From NCBI GenBank assembly GCA_003508835.1, contig PUFA01000203.1, forward strand, positions 1,394,501 to 1,458,500: a stretch of 64,000 nt of DNA, given 5' to 3'. The first letter of the stretch is position 1. Every line of letters starts with the position of its first letter. The DNA comes from Eonycteris spelaea. Its lineage: Eukaryota > Chordata > Mammalia > Chiroptera > Pteropodidae. This document shows, piece after piece, positions 46,901-58,900 of this stretch. The position numbers and the translations under genes are program-made. The notes below the pieces were generated by a model. That model was not told where the DNA came from, ran no database searches, and worked only from the letters and a program-made list of their open reading frames with translations.

Positions 46901-49900
46901 TTTAAACCTTGGAGACCAGTTGTTTCACAGCGTTCCTCAGCCGTGGTTTTCCTCGCAGCGAGGTTCGGGTTGTGCACTCGAGGCACAAGCAGCGTAGCGG
47001 CGACGTGCCCTTTTCCGTGCGTCCCGTCAGGAGGCACGTGGCATCTGCTTGTGAATTTTGATCACAGAGTTAAGGTGGTGTTGGTTTGACTTCCTCACCG
47101 TAGTATTTCCACTTTTCCATTTTGACATTACTTCGTATGTTTCTCGGGATACGTTCTGAGCCCGAGCCTCGCTCTGCCCGCTGGCGTCGGCCGCTGGTGC
47201 TGTTCTTGAGCGGAGCGCCTTGACCATCACCCCGGTCGTCGTCAGGCGGTGACGTTCTCAGCGCCGTCATTTTGCCAGTTCTCGTTCCAGGTTCTTCCCC
47301 CATGTCTTGTAGGTCAATGAAAAACATGTCTGTCCTGAAATTGGGAAACAGAGTGTTGAACGGAACAGCTCTATCAGAGGTCACTTCTCCAGCGTGCGCC
47401 GTCGTGTTGGGGGTTAGTGGTGGTTTACGTAGCCGTTGATTCCCACACGCGTTGAATGATCTGATGCTGGGGAGCAGCGGTGCGAGGCAGAAGCGGCCTT
47501 GGCGCTCGTGGTCTGTTGGAGAGAGACAGTAGACACATAGGTGACTGCGAGTGGTGGCCGGTGCTGTGAACTCAGTGGGAACCAGGAAGTAGAGTCATGT
47601 CCATGAGAGCAGTTTTCGCAGGACATCGAGAACGACCTCCCAGAGTGGGTGACGTGTGAGTCGAGTTCTGAATGAGAAGGGGTCTGGCAGCTAGAAGATC
47701 CGGGAGAAAGCATCCCATAGAGAGTACGTGGCACAAGCCGCGTTCCCAGGGTGGGAGCAGTTGTGACATGTTCAAGGGACAAAAACTAGAGAATGTCGGG
47801 GCTGGGGGGCAGGTGCGGTGTCAGCGGGCTGGGCCACGAGGGCCCTGGGAACCCTGACGGCCCTGGGAACCCTGACGCAGCGCTGGGCCTCCTTTTAAGG
47901 CTTAGAAGAGCTTTTGTGGTGGTTTCTGACCCATGGTGAGACTTTTTCTGGGATTAGGGTGGGGCTGGCTGGAGGAGAGGGAGGGGCAGGTCTGTTGGGA
48001 GCTCGGGCAGTGGTCTGCGCCTGTGGGAACCCATCTTCGGGTCCAGCCCAGCCCTGTCCCAGCCCTGGCTGCTTTCTAGTTTTTTGTTTTGTTTTGTTTT
48101 ATTTTTTGTCTTGTTGTTGCAAAAATCAAGTTCATTCTAAAATTCATATGGAAATGCAAGGGACTCACGGTAGCCAAACCAATCTTAAAAAAAAACAACA
48201 GTGCTGGAAGTCTGTACTTCCTGATTTCAAACGTTACTACAAGTTAAAATAATCAAGAGTTTGGTACTGGCATAAGAACAGGCACAGATCGATAAAACAG
48301 GATTCGGAGCCCAGAGATAAACCCCGGCATTTCTGGTCATTTGATTTTTGGCAAGCGTCCTGGAACCAATTATGAAAGAGGAACAGACTTTTTAACAAAT
48401 GGTACTGAGGCAACTGGAAATCCACATGCGAAAGCATTAATGGACCCCTGCCTCGCACCACATATAAATATTAACTCAAAATATGTCATTGACCTAAATG
48501 TAAGAGTTAAAACTATAAAACTCTTAAAGAAAACATAGGAGCGAACCCTCTTGACCTCGATTAGGCAGTGGTTTCTTAGCTACAACGCCAAAAGCACAAG
48601 CGACACACAAAAAGTAGACACATTGGCCTGATCAAAACTGAGAAGGTGTCCTTTTGTGCTTCGGAGTGTACTGTTGAGTGAAGACAAAGCGAAGACAGCC
48701 GCGCATGAGGGGGACAGGACAGCGAGTCACGTGTCTGATACGAGACTTGTATCATACTACGTGATGAACTCAAAACTTAATGATGAAAACACAACCCAAT
48801 TCAGAAGTGGGTGGACGACAGATGGGAGGGGCTGCTGATAATTCACACGACTCTGAGTGCAGTAGTTCCACTCAGTTTCACGTTTTAAAAGGGTGAGTTT
48901 TGGCGTGTAAGTGATACCTTAATAAAGCCGTCATAAATGTTCCTGAAATAACTGGATTTAAAACTGATGCTGCAAAAATAAGTAAATAAAACCGATGTTG
49001 CTGTCCTTAAAGTGTCCCAGGCAGAGCACAGTGCGCCCACAGCACTCAGACGCAGGGCCTGTGGCGTGAGCCAGGGAGAGACACACACCGGCTCTGCGGT
49101 GGCGTGGGGTCCGGACGTGCTGGGCCTCCAGTGACATGCTTTTCTCCCCTGCGGCCAGCCCATGGACGACAGTCTCATTGCGTTCCGAACACGCTCTAAG
49201 ATGCCCCTGAAGGACGTCCCGCTGGGGCAGCTGGAGGCGGAGCTCCAGGCTCCGGACATCACCCCGGACATGTACGACCCCAACACCGCGGATGATGAGG
49301 ACTGGAAGCTGTGGCTCGGGGGGCTCATGAGCGACGACGTGGGGAACGAAGGTTGGCCGCCGCGCTGGCGTTTCTTGTCTGTTCTGTCCGCTGTCTCTGT
49401 GGTAACGATTTTATCAGCTGCCTAAAGAAGGGGTGTTTTTGGTTAATTGAATTTAATTTTGTATTTGACCAACACTTTACTTTAAATCAGCAGTTCAATT
49501 CCCCTTCGTTTTGGTCAAGAACCTTTTTGGGAATCTTTTGAATGCTAAGCATCCTCTCCCGAAACATAAGGCGCACACAGTTTGGTACACCGTCCGTGAG
49601 CGCGCTCTGGCTCACTCACACTGTTGTGTTAGCCAAGGTTCTTTGTGACGCAAGGGAAGGAGTCCCAGCCCCCTGCTTGCAGAAGTCAGAGGAAGCCCGG
49701 CTTCGCGGAGGGCAGGGACACCTGCCGTGGGCGAGGCCCTGTCAAGGCCCTGCTTCCCTCTCCCCAGCCGGCATCTCTTCTGCTTCGGTCAGTCAGCTCC
49801 ATTCTCCAGCCTGCTTTTTTTCTGGAAGGTCGGGGCCGTGCTCATAAGCACACTGTTCACTTCTTGCCTTGTCCCCTCATCAGAAGGCTCTCTCCTGCAG

Positions 49901-52900
49901 GCTCCAGTGATCAGATTGGCTTGGTCTGATCCATGGCTGCTCCTCCGTTGTGGCGTGGGCTCGGCTGGGAGGCGCAGCGTGGGCCCATGGTTGGCAGCTC
50001 CTCGTGGAGGAGTGCAGCTTGGGGGTCAGCCACTCGAGAGAAGCCGCAGTGTTCCCATGAGTGGGGGGGGGTGTCTGTCAGACAGAAGCTCAGTGTCCTG
50101 ACTTTCCTCAGTGGGGTTGACCAGAGTATTTTTATGTGGTGTGTTGTAGAAGAGTCACATGTTTTAAAGGGATTTATATAACTGAGCCAAGGTCACGGTC
50201 TTCCTTGCATTTTTATGTGAGCAGAGTCATCTGCCTTCTGTCTCAATGCCATCTGTAGCCAAGGTCATTGCTCCCATGTCTGGATCAGATCACATCCTGT
50301 CAGATCTGACTACAGACACCTTGCAAGCACATCTGTCTTCTGTGTCCTGAGACCAGCTGCCAATAAGATAGGTGTTGACAGGAATGATGCTTTAAGATAA
50401 ATGAGGGAGCGTACGGTTTGGGTGGACATGTCAGACCAGTAGTAGTGAGGATAAGGGATGCTGTGTTGCACTTTGTCACGTGTGTATGTTTTGTGTGTGT
50501 CCATGACTTCACATAAGGCGTCATAACTTGTTCCCTAATCACGAGGGCGGGGGTCATTCCTTTCTTCACTGTCAGCACCTTCGTGAACATAGTTTTACAA
50601 AGGTCTTATTTTCATGAGGTGCACTGCTCAAAGTGGGATTACTGAGGTAAATAAATGATAGGTTCAGTTTTCTGGCTTTTGCTGGATTTTGAGTCTTGTT
50701 TGAAGGAAGGAACGTGGCTTATTAGAGAGAACAGGTGCGAAGAGTCAGCTGTGGGGAATGATCTGCGCAGAGGAAAAAAGAACTTACTTAAAACCTGGAG
50801 AATACATGTGCTTCAGTGAAGCAGATCTGGTGGTGCCGAGCATCTTGAGTTTTCGCTAGAGATGCGAGTTCAGGGCGGGACTGCGTGTCTGAGACGGTTT
50901 TCCTCCTAGACGAGGCAGATGACGACGACGACCCGGAGTATAACTTCCTGGAGGACCGCGACGAGCCGGACACGGAGGACTTCCGCACGGACCGGGCCGT
51001 CAGGATCACCAGTGAGTCGCGTCTGCTTGGCTGCCTGTTTCCTTTGTGGAATTTCTAGGGTGAGGCATGTAGCCCTTTCAGGCTACGGCATTTAAGCTCC
51101 CTCTACTGATTTAATTCAGTAATTCTCTAAATTTGGGCGTGTATTCAGGGGGCCTATCAGTCAGGCATCCATACAGCCCATAGTCACGGATCGAGCCAGA
51201 CTTTGGGGCTTGTTTTTAGGAAACCAGAGTGAGACATGGCCTCTGCCCCGTGGGACGTCAGCTCAGTAAGGGGGCGAACGGGAAAAGTTGCGATGCAGAG
51301 CAACAGGTTGACGCCCGGGGTTGTGTGTAAGGTGCAGTAGCGGCACACTCGGGTGTGTGTGGAGTTAGAATGGGGGGGGGAAAGAGGGGTGCGCGGGGTG
51401 GGAGGTCTCGTCTTAGTTCTGAAGGAGAGGACGGGGCCGGATGCACCCCCATACCTCCAGCTCCCCGAATGCCATGGCTTCCAGGGCTCCCGCGACCCAT
51501 GTTATCTTTCTTTGGGTTCTAGTCTTTATTATTTTTTAAAATTTCTTTCTCATTAATTTTTATTATAAAACTTTTCAAACATATAGAAAAGTTGAAAGAC
51601 ACCCCCATACTCACCACCTACTTCTGAAGTAATTTTTGATACCCTATGTATCTGCCTCTCTATAAACCCATGATTTTTTTAATGCATTTCAGAGTGAGTT
51701 ATAGATATCAGTACATTTTGCTCCTAAACATTTAAGTCTGCGTGTCGTGAATTAAAGCTCAATATTTGTTTATAATTTCTCTTTTAAGGTAGATATATAC
51801 ACAGTTGTATTACACAAATGTTAAATGTGCCACCCTATGAGTTTTGACATGCTTACACCTGTGTAACCCAAACCCCTGTCAGGATATAGAATCGTCACCC
51901 CAGAAAGTTTCCCCTTGCTGCTTCCAAGCCAAGCCCCAGCCATCCCCTGGAGGGAACCACTGTTCCGGCTTTTTCCCAGCACAGATGAGCTTTGCCTGTC
52001 TCATGACTTCATATAACTGGAGTCACACAGTACGTGCTGCTGTTGAAGGCTTTTTCACGCAGCATACTGTTTTTGACATCCAAAATGCACGTGTCATTAG
52101 TTTGTTCCCTTTTACTGCTGAGTAGGATTCTGTTGCATAAATATACCAGTTTGTTTATTTTTTATCTATCCCCAGGTGTGGGATGTCTGGTCACTTCTTG
52201 ACTTGGGGCTATTTTGAATAAAGCGGCTCTGAACCTTTCTGGTTAGGCCTTTGTGGGCAGATATTTTATTTCTCTTGGGTCAGGTATCCTGGGGAGGAAC
52301 CACTGGTCGGTCAGAGGGTGAATGGTTGCTTAGTTGTGTAAGATGTCTCCAGACTTTGTAATGAAGTGGCTGTCCATGGCTGTCTCACTGGGGTTCCAGT
52401 TGCTCCATGTCCTCACCGGCATTTGGATTTTCGCTTTTTAATGCCTCTTGAAGGGCCTGTGCAGAGACAGTCTTCGCCCTTCGATGTGGCCTGGTGCCCT
52501 GCTCTGGTCACCCACATGCTTGCCTTCCTGGCTGTGAGCACTGTTTTGGAGCAACTTTGTTGTAATGAACTTCAGTCAACCAGAACGTTCGGATCTTTTT
52601 CAGATGCATTGATTTGGGGCCATGTCACCTTTATGTACACTTAAGAAACTGAGTTTTTAAACCCTAAATGTAAGACTTTAAATTTGTCTCTGTGGTGACC
52701 CATCTAAACAGTTTGAGAAAACGGGGTTTCGAATCTGTCGTCAGTTGGTCTGCACTCCCTTCCAGCTTCCAGGCACTTACAGGTTTGACAGGTGTGTTTC
52801 CCAGGCCTTCTGGGTCGTTGACAGCATTGCTGAGCAGTTTGGGTGCAATGATAGGGTCCCATGACAGGGCTCGAGACTTCTCTCTCGACTCCATTTGGTA

Positions 52901-55900
52901 GGACAGGTCAGCAGACGACAAACTCATGGCGCTGTAAGCTTCTCTCGCTGACATTCGATGCGCGTCTCCCGCTAGGATGCAGCTTCGTGAGACACGGCCG
53001 TGCGGCACCACCACGCGTCCCAGGCACGCGGGGCCGGGGCCGGGGTGGAGGTGGAGCGGCGTTCGGTAAACGTTTCCTGTGAGCAAATGAGAGACGGGCG
53101 TGAGGATGTCTTCTAACGCTTTGTTGGAGACAACGTGCATCGTCTCCTTGGAATTCCCCTGTATTGAAAGATGAAACCAACTTGTGCCAGTAACTTACCA
53201 TTTGGCTTTTTTGTTTGCAGAAAAGGAAGTGAACGGACTGATGGAAGAGCTGTTTGAAACTGTAAGTAATGCTCTTCGAGTGAGAGGTCGGGATGGTGGA
53301 CGTGGGTTCTCTAGCAGGCTCTGTCCTTCGGCCCCGGCCTGCCTGCAGAGGGCGGTGTGACCAGCCTCCGTTCAGCCCCCACCGGGGGAGAACAGAGAGG
53401 CCGCAGAAATTCGCTGACAAACTTTGCTTGCTCGCATTTCGATTATTCTTGGTGACAATTTCCTTGCAAACTTCGGATGGCCCCCAGGTGTCGTTCGGTG
53501 CACCCTTGAAGATGGCAGACGAGTTTTAGGTTCTTCTGAGCCCAGGGACCTTTCTCACGTTTCTCTCTTGAAGCGTGTTCACGATCATCGCGAGTCGCCC
53601 AGGCTCTGTCCTTGCTGCACGGGCGCGCCCCCTGGCGCTGGGGCCCGCGTGCCCGTTGGGGGGCGCTGGGGCCCGCGCGCTGCAGCGCCTTGTGCCGCGG
53701 CAGTGGCGTCCCTCCGCCGAGGCCCCCGCCGTCCCTCCAGGTAGTGCCAGCGCCGTCCCAGGACAGCCCTCCTTTCCTTCCCCCAGTTCCAGGATGAGAT
53801 GGGCTTCTCCAACATGGAAGAGGACGGCCCGGAGGAGGAGGGGCGTGCGGCTGAGCCTCGGCCCACCTTCAACACCCCCCAGGCTCTGCGGTAGGCTCGC
53901 TAGACACCTGGAAACCTGGGGTGGAGGGGGGCGCGTCTGATGCGTGGGTGGGTTCCCCATCCCCCCTTCCTGCTGTTTCTGTTACGGGGCGCGTGGTGTC
54001 ACGTGGGGAAGTCTCCTTATCATGGGGCAGAGCAGCTGTAGACCAAGCCGCGTCTGTTTGGGAAGGGAGGAACAACAGTAGCTGGCATCCGTGCGGCGTC
54101 TCCAGGCTAGTGGTGCTGGAGAGGTGCAGGACTCTGTGTGGCCAGCCACAGTAGCCCAGATCGTCACATCCAGCATGTCCGTTTGTTCTCGTTTGCCGTC
54201 ACCATCTGGTAAACGTTCGTGAAAGTCGGTTAGTCACCTGGGCATTCGTGGAGCAAACCACGAAGCACCTGCAGTGACGCCCTGGAGCGTGAGCTGGCTC
54301 TGCCCTCGTGAACTTGGCACTTCTCGCCCTCCCACCAAGCGGAGGCTTTACTTTTCCCCGTTTTTTGCGGTATGTTTTGCATAATTCGTCTGTACTTTAT
54401 TGTCACCCCTTCTGAGTAGCAGCAGAGTTCAGGGTGTGGATTATGCCACGGATGGAACAAAGCCAAGCTAAGGGAGCCCCACCCTCTACTGAGTCCTGCG
54501 TTTTAACGGGAGAGCTTGGGACTCAGCAGGCTGGCCCGTGAGGCGCTCGAGTTCAGTGAGCAATGTGAAAGCCAGAAGTATCGGCCATGCTCCGTTACAG
54601 GAGATGCCGTGATATAAGTACAACAACAAAAAAATCTCACGATTTTTTTTGTGGAGCTTTTTTGAGGTTTAATTGACGGCTATACGATGTCGAAAGCGGA
54701 CAACACGATTATTTGATACGAATATACGTGGTCAAAGGACCCCCCCCCGGTGAGTTAGATGACACTTTTGTCACCTCACATTTTGCTGTTTTAGAACCTT
54801 TCCAGGGTTTTTGGAGTCCGCTTGACCCACTGACTGCAAGCCACGATTCAGAGCAAAATGCTGGTGCTCAGGTGGAAGCCGCCGGCTGGGGTTTGACCTG
54901 TGGACCCGCTTCGGGTCCATGACCAACTCTGTGCTCGAAGTTTTAAAATTTGGGGGTGACGTAACTCGTTTAAAACCCTTGCTCGGATTCACGCCTTCCG
55001 ATGTTAGTCCATCTGCTTGGGCTGCTGCTGCTTCTCTTTCAGCCGGAAGTGCCCCCTGGTTCAGTCCAGACTAAATAAAACATCGCGGGTTCCCTGCGCC
55101 CCCCACAGCTGCCCCAGGCGCACGTCCGAGTCGGGCGCGGGCCGATGTCTCGGCCCGTCTCTCCGTTCCCGCGTTGGCGCTGTGGGCAGCTGTGCCTCTG
55201 GTTCTCGGCAGAGGCCGTGCAGGGGCAGGCCCATCCTCAGGTTTTACCTGCGTCTGCCCACGCTCGCAGAAGATACTGTAAGGGGAAGCGTGATCTCTAT
55301 TCCCCGAGGCTACGGGAAACAGTTCCTATCGTCTCACCGTGGCCGCGACACGGAGGGTTCTTGAAACACGCTAGCCCGCCGGCTGGAGCCGCTCGGGCAG
55401 GTGCTGGCGTGGGTGCCAGCGCGCGCTCGCCCCGTGTCTCGTCCTGCCTCGGCCGCAGACTAGCGTGCTGCGTGTTTGGACTCTTGCTTCAGCTGGACAC
55501 AGCTCACGTAGGGCGGGAAGGCAGAGTTAGAGATCTTGGAGGAGGGATTCAGAGGGTTTCCAAGGAGGTCGCCTCGTGGAGGGCAGTAGTATGACCCTGG
55601 AGTCAGCTGCTCACCGCTCAGTCTGACTGCAGCGTTCCGGTGTGTCCCTTCCTGCTGCTTGCTAGACGGCCTCGACGTCTCCAGAAAGGCGGGTGGGGCA
55701 TCCTGGCTGGGTGGGAGCAGAGGCAGGAGGAGCTGGACCTGGGGTGGGAGGCACGGGTCCGTTCGAGACCCGGCGCGCACTCGGGGAAGGTTCCGTGTGG
55801 CCCAGGGGCCAGGCCCTGGGCAGTGTGGGCGTCAGTGTGATGCAGGAGGATGTGTGTCCGTCAGCTCCCTGACGGCTGTCATCCAGCCGCTTCTCTGCTG

Positions 55901-58900
55901 CTAGAGTTTTGTTTAATTTCCCCTTTGTTTATGTGTCTTCAGGGGATGGATTGTAGAAGAATGGGTGGGGCGGTTCAGAACCGTCGCATCTTGAGTCTGT
56001 GCTGACGACTTTGGGAAAAGATTTGGGCAGGCTGGGGGTTTGCCCGTTGGCTGACGTGGGCTTTGGGGCTCAGCAGTAGATGGAGGTTGCTCAGAGCCTC
56101 AGCCCTCCATTGGGCGGAGTGAGGTTCGAGTTCAGCCGTCTCCCTTTGGGGGGTAGGTTTGAAGAACCGCTGGCCAACTTGCTCAATGAGCAGCATCGCA
56201 CAATGAAGGAGCTGCTGGAACAGCTCAAGATGAAGAGGCCTTCGGCCAGACAGCAGCAGGAGGTCGAGAGGGTGAAGCCGCAGGGCGAGAAGGCCCAGCA
56301 GACTCTGGTTCTGGACCCGGCGCAGAGGAGGCGGCTCCAGCAGCAGATGCAGCAGGTGAGGCTGTGCTGGGTCGTCCGCCCACGCTGCAGCCTGAAGCCA
56401 GCGCTTTGCACTGGTCAGAGCCAGGTGTCTGATCCTGCTGACCACCGCGGGGCTATGGGGCCTTCACAGTGGCGAGGGCCTCGCCATGGCCGAGAGTCCC
56501 CGTGGCTCGGGCGGGATGCACACGGGGACCCCGACGGTCCGCAGAGACGCCGTAGCGACCAATCTGGGCTTAACAGCCTCACCGCCAGGGTCGTTCCTTC
56601 CGTCTCGTCTGTTTCTGCGACTGGAGGTTAAGCTGCCTCTGGTTCTAGCGTGTGGCGCAGGGGGAACGTGTCTGGGGAATTCATACCAAGACACCGTGCT
56701 GCTCTCGCCCTCCAGACGGCGAAGCACGTGTGATCGAGTGGCACACGTCTTGCCGGGTAAGATCTGGGTTCCTGAGATGACATCACATACATGTCACTGT
56801 TATTTTTTTCACTCCCCAGCATGTTCAGCTCTTGACACAAATTCACCTTCTGTCCACCTTCAACCCCAGTCTGAGCTCGGAGGCCAGCACCACCAGGATA
56901 TTTCTCGTAAGCGGCCCAGGACCCGCCCCTCCCCCCGCAGGCTTGAGTGTGCAGCTGGCTTGGCGGGCTGCCTCACTGTCCCCGAGCGCGCTCCTATGCT
57001 TTTTCATTGGGTCCTCTTCCTCATCTTTAGATCACCTTCACGTCTTGGTTTTTGGCACTTTTGTCCTTTTTATTGAATTCGTTGTCCATTCATGGGGCTC
57101 AGTATCAGTGTATCAGTGATTTATGGGTGAGATTAACTTTGCTCATGACATTTGGAAGTATTTTGGAGGAAGAGTTTTTAATTTAGAAGTGTTAAACCCC
57201 ATGAAGATTGCCCCCGAGCTTTGGGGCAGGTGACGATGGTAGCCCTTGCCTCCCGGGTAAGTGTCTTTGGGGTCTGAGTAGCTCGCTGGCCAGTCACCAG
57301 GCCTCCTCGGTAGTCAGCAGGGCCGACTCCCCTCTTACGGTGCTTGGAGGGTCAGGAGAACGACTTCATTCTAAGTTTATTTGAGAAACCACAAGACAAA
57401 CAGTTTTAAAAAGTAATGGCTCTCGCTCCCAAGAGCCTTAGATTTAGCTGGAACAAGATGGAACTCCTGCAGGGTCGGGACACTCAGGCCGAGCGCAGAA
57501 GGGCCGTTTCACTACCGCTGAGGACTCGGCAGAAGAACAGCCAGGGGGCGGGGGGCGAAGTTAGTTGTGAGACTTCAGTGCGATTCCCCGTTTTTGTCTG
57601 GCAGTAGGAAGGGCTGTTTCACGCAGAGGCTGAGGGCAGGTTTGGTGTCACGGTCTGGAACTTAGCTCTCCTTCGTGTCTGGTTCCCAGGAGGAGCTAGG
57701 AACCTTTGCGCAGAGCTCCGTCGCCCTTCACCATCCGCTCAACCCCAAGTTTCAGACCTTGTTCCAACCCTGTAACCTCATGGGAGCCGTGCAGCTCATC
57801 GAAGACTTCAACACGCACGTCACCGTTGACTGGAGCCCCCGTAAAGCCGTCAAGACTGGTAGGGGACACGTGTCCACTCCGAGTCATTGCCTGGAATTGA
57901 GGGGAGGGGGTGGTCTTGGCCCAGGGACAGTTTCCCAGGGATGGAGGAGACAGGAGGTTTGTAATTCCTTCCCTCTTTTATTTTCCCTTTGTACTCGTTA
58001 CCTCAGTTAGAATTGCATGATAACATTTGGGCTTAACTAAGGGATGGAGGCAGTGGGCAGGACAAGGGGGTGAGGGCTAGTGAGGCAGGACTCCGTGCTG
58101 ACGAGTGGCCTTGGATAGACAGGAGGCCGAGCGTTGGGGGCAGGATCAAGACAGACCAGGGTCTGGGAAGGCTGGAAGTCGAGCGCTGACGTTGAGTTGT
58201 GTTAGGTGTTTACTCTCCTCATTAGGATCGTTTTATTTCTCAACGATTGTAATGCTATTTCCATTTTGATGAGTGTTGATTTGGGACACACCTTAGAGAT
58301 GTCCATTTGCTACATTCAGTATTTTAAAGAAATTTGCAGGTTTGGTTTCTGCCTTGCATTGGTTCGGTATTTTTTGAGAAAATTCTTGCTTCCAATTTGT
58401 GTCCCGGTGCAGCAGGTTGGTTGGGGCTTGCTCTGGGGTTGGCTTTGTCCTCAGATCTGATTTCAGGTCCCTGACTCAGAGTTGCATTGAGTGCAGCTGA
58501 ATTTACGGGTGTTTGGTCCCAGACACGGGCCTCAGCCCCTCGTAGTCACTGCCCATCGGCCCTGAATTTCATTTGCCACCAAAAGGCAGCAGTAACTTGT
58601 ACGTGTCGTGTCCTGTGGGTTCGTCCTGGGGATGTTGAAATAACATTTGTGAGAGGAGCAGTGGCTGTGGAAAGGCCGAAGTGCCGGAATCGAGGGGCCC
58701 AGCCAGGGAGATGGAGAGGAAGGAGACCGAACTGTCTCCTTCGTTTCATGGTTTTCTCTCCCAGTCTCAGGAGGGATCTGGGAGAACTTCATGAAAGTTA
58801 AGTAGGAATCAAGTCAGATGAAATTTGGAATACCAGGATTTTGAGGGAGGTTAAAGAAGTCGGAGTCTTATCCTGGAAGAAAGAAGCGTTGTCGAAGGTC

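Larger units (their letters stand above)
46431..49158 (+). other. GON4L intron
   Basis: A 2.7 kb intron, donor GTGAGC, acceptor TGCGGCCAG. It contains an 18-bp duplication (47841-47876) and an L1 relic (48090-48950). The rest shows nothing recognisable. Confidence 0.75.
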
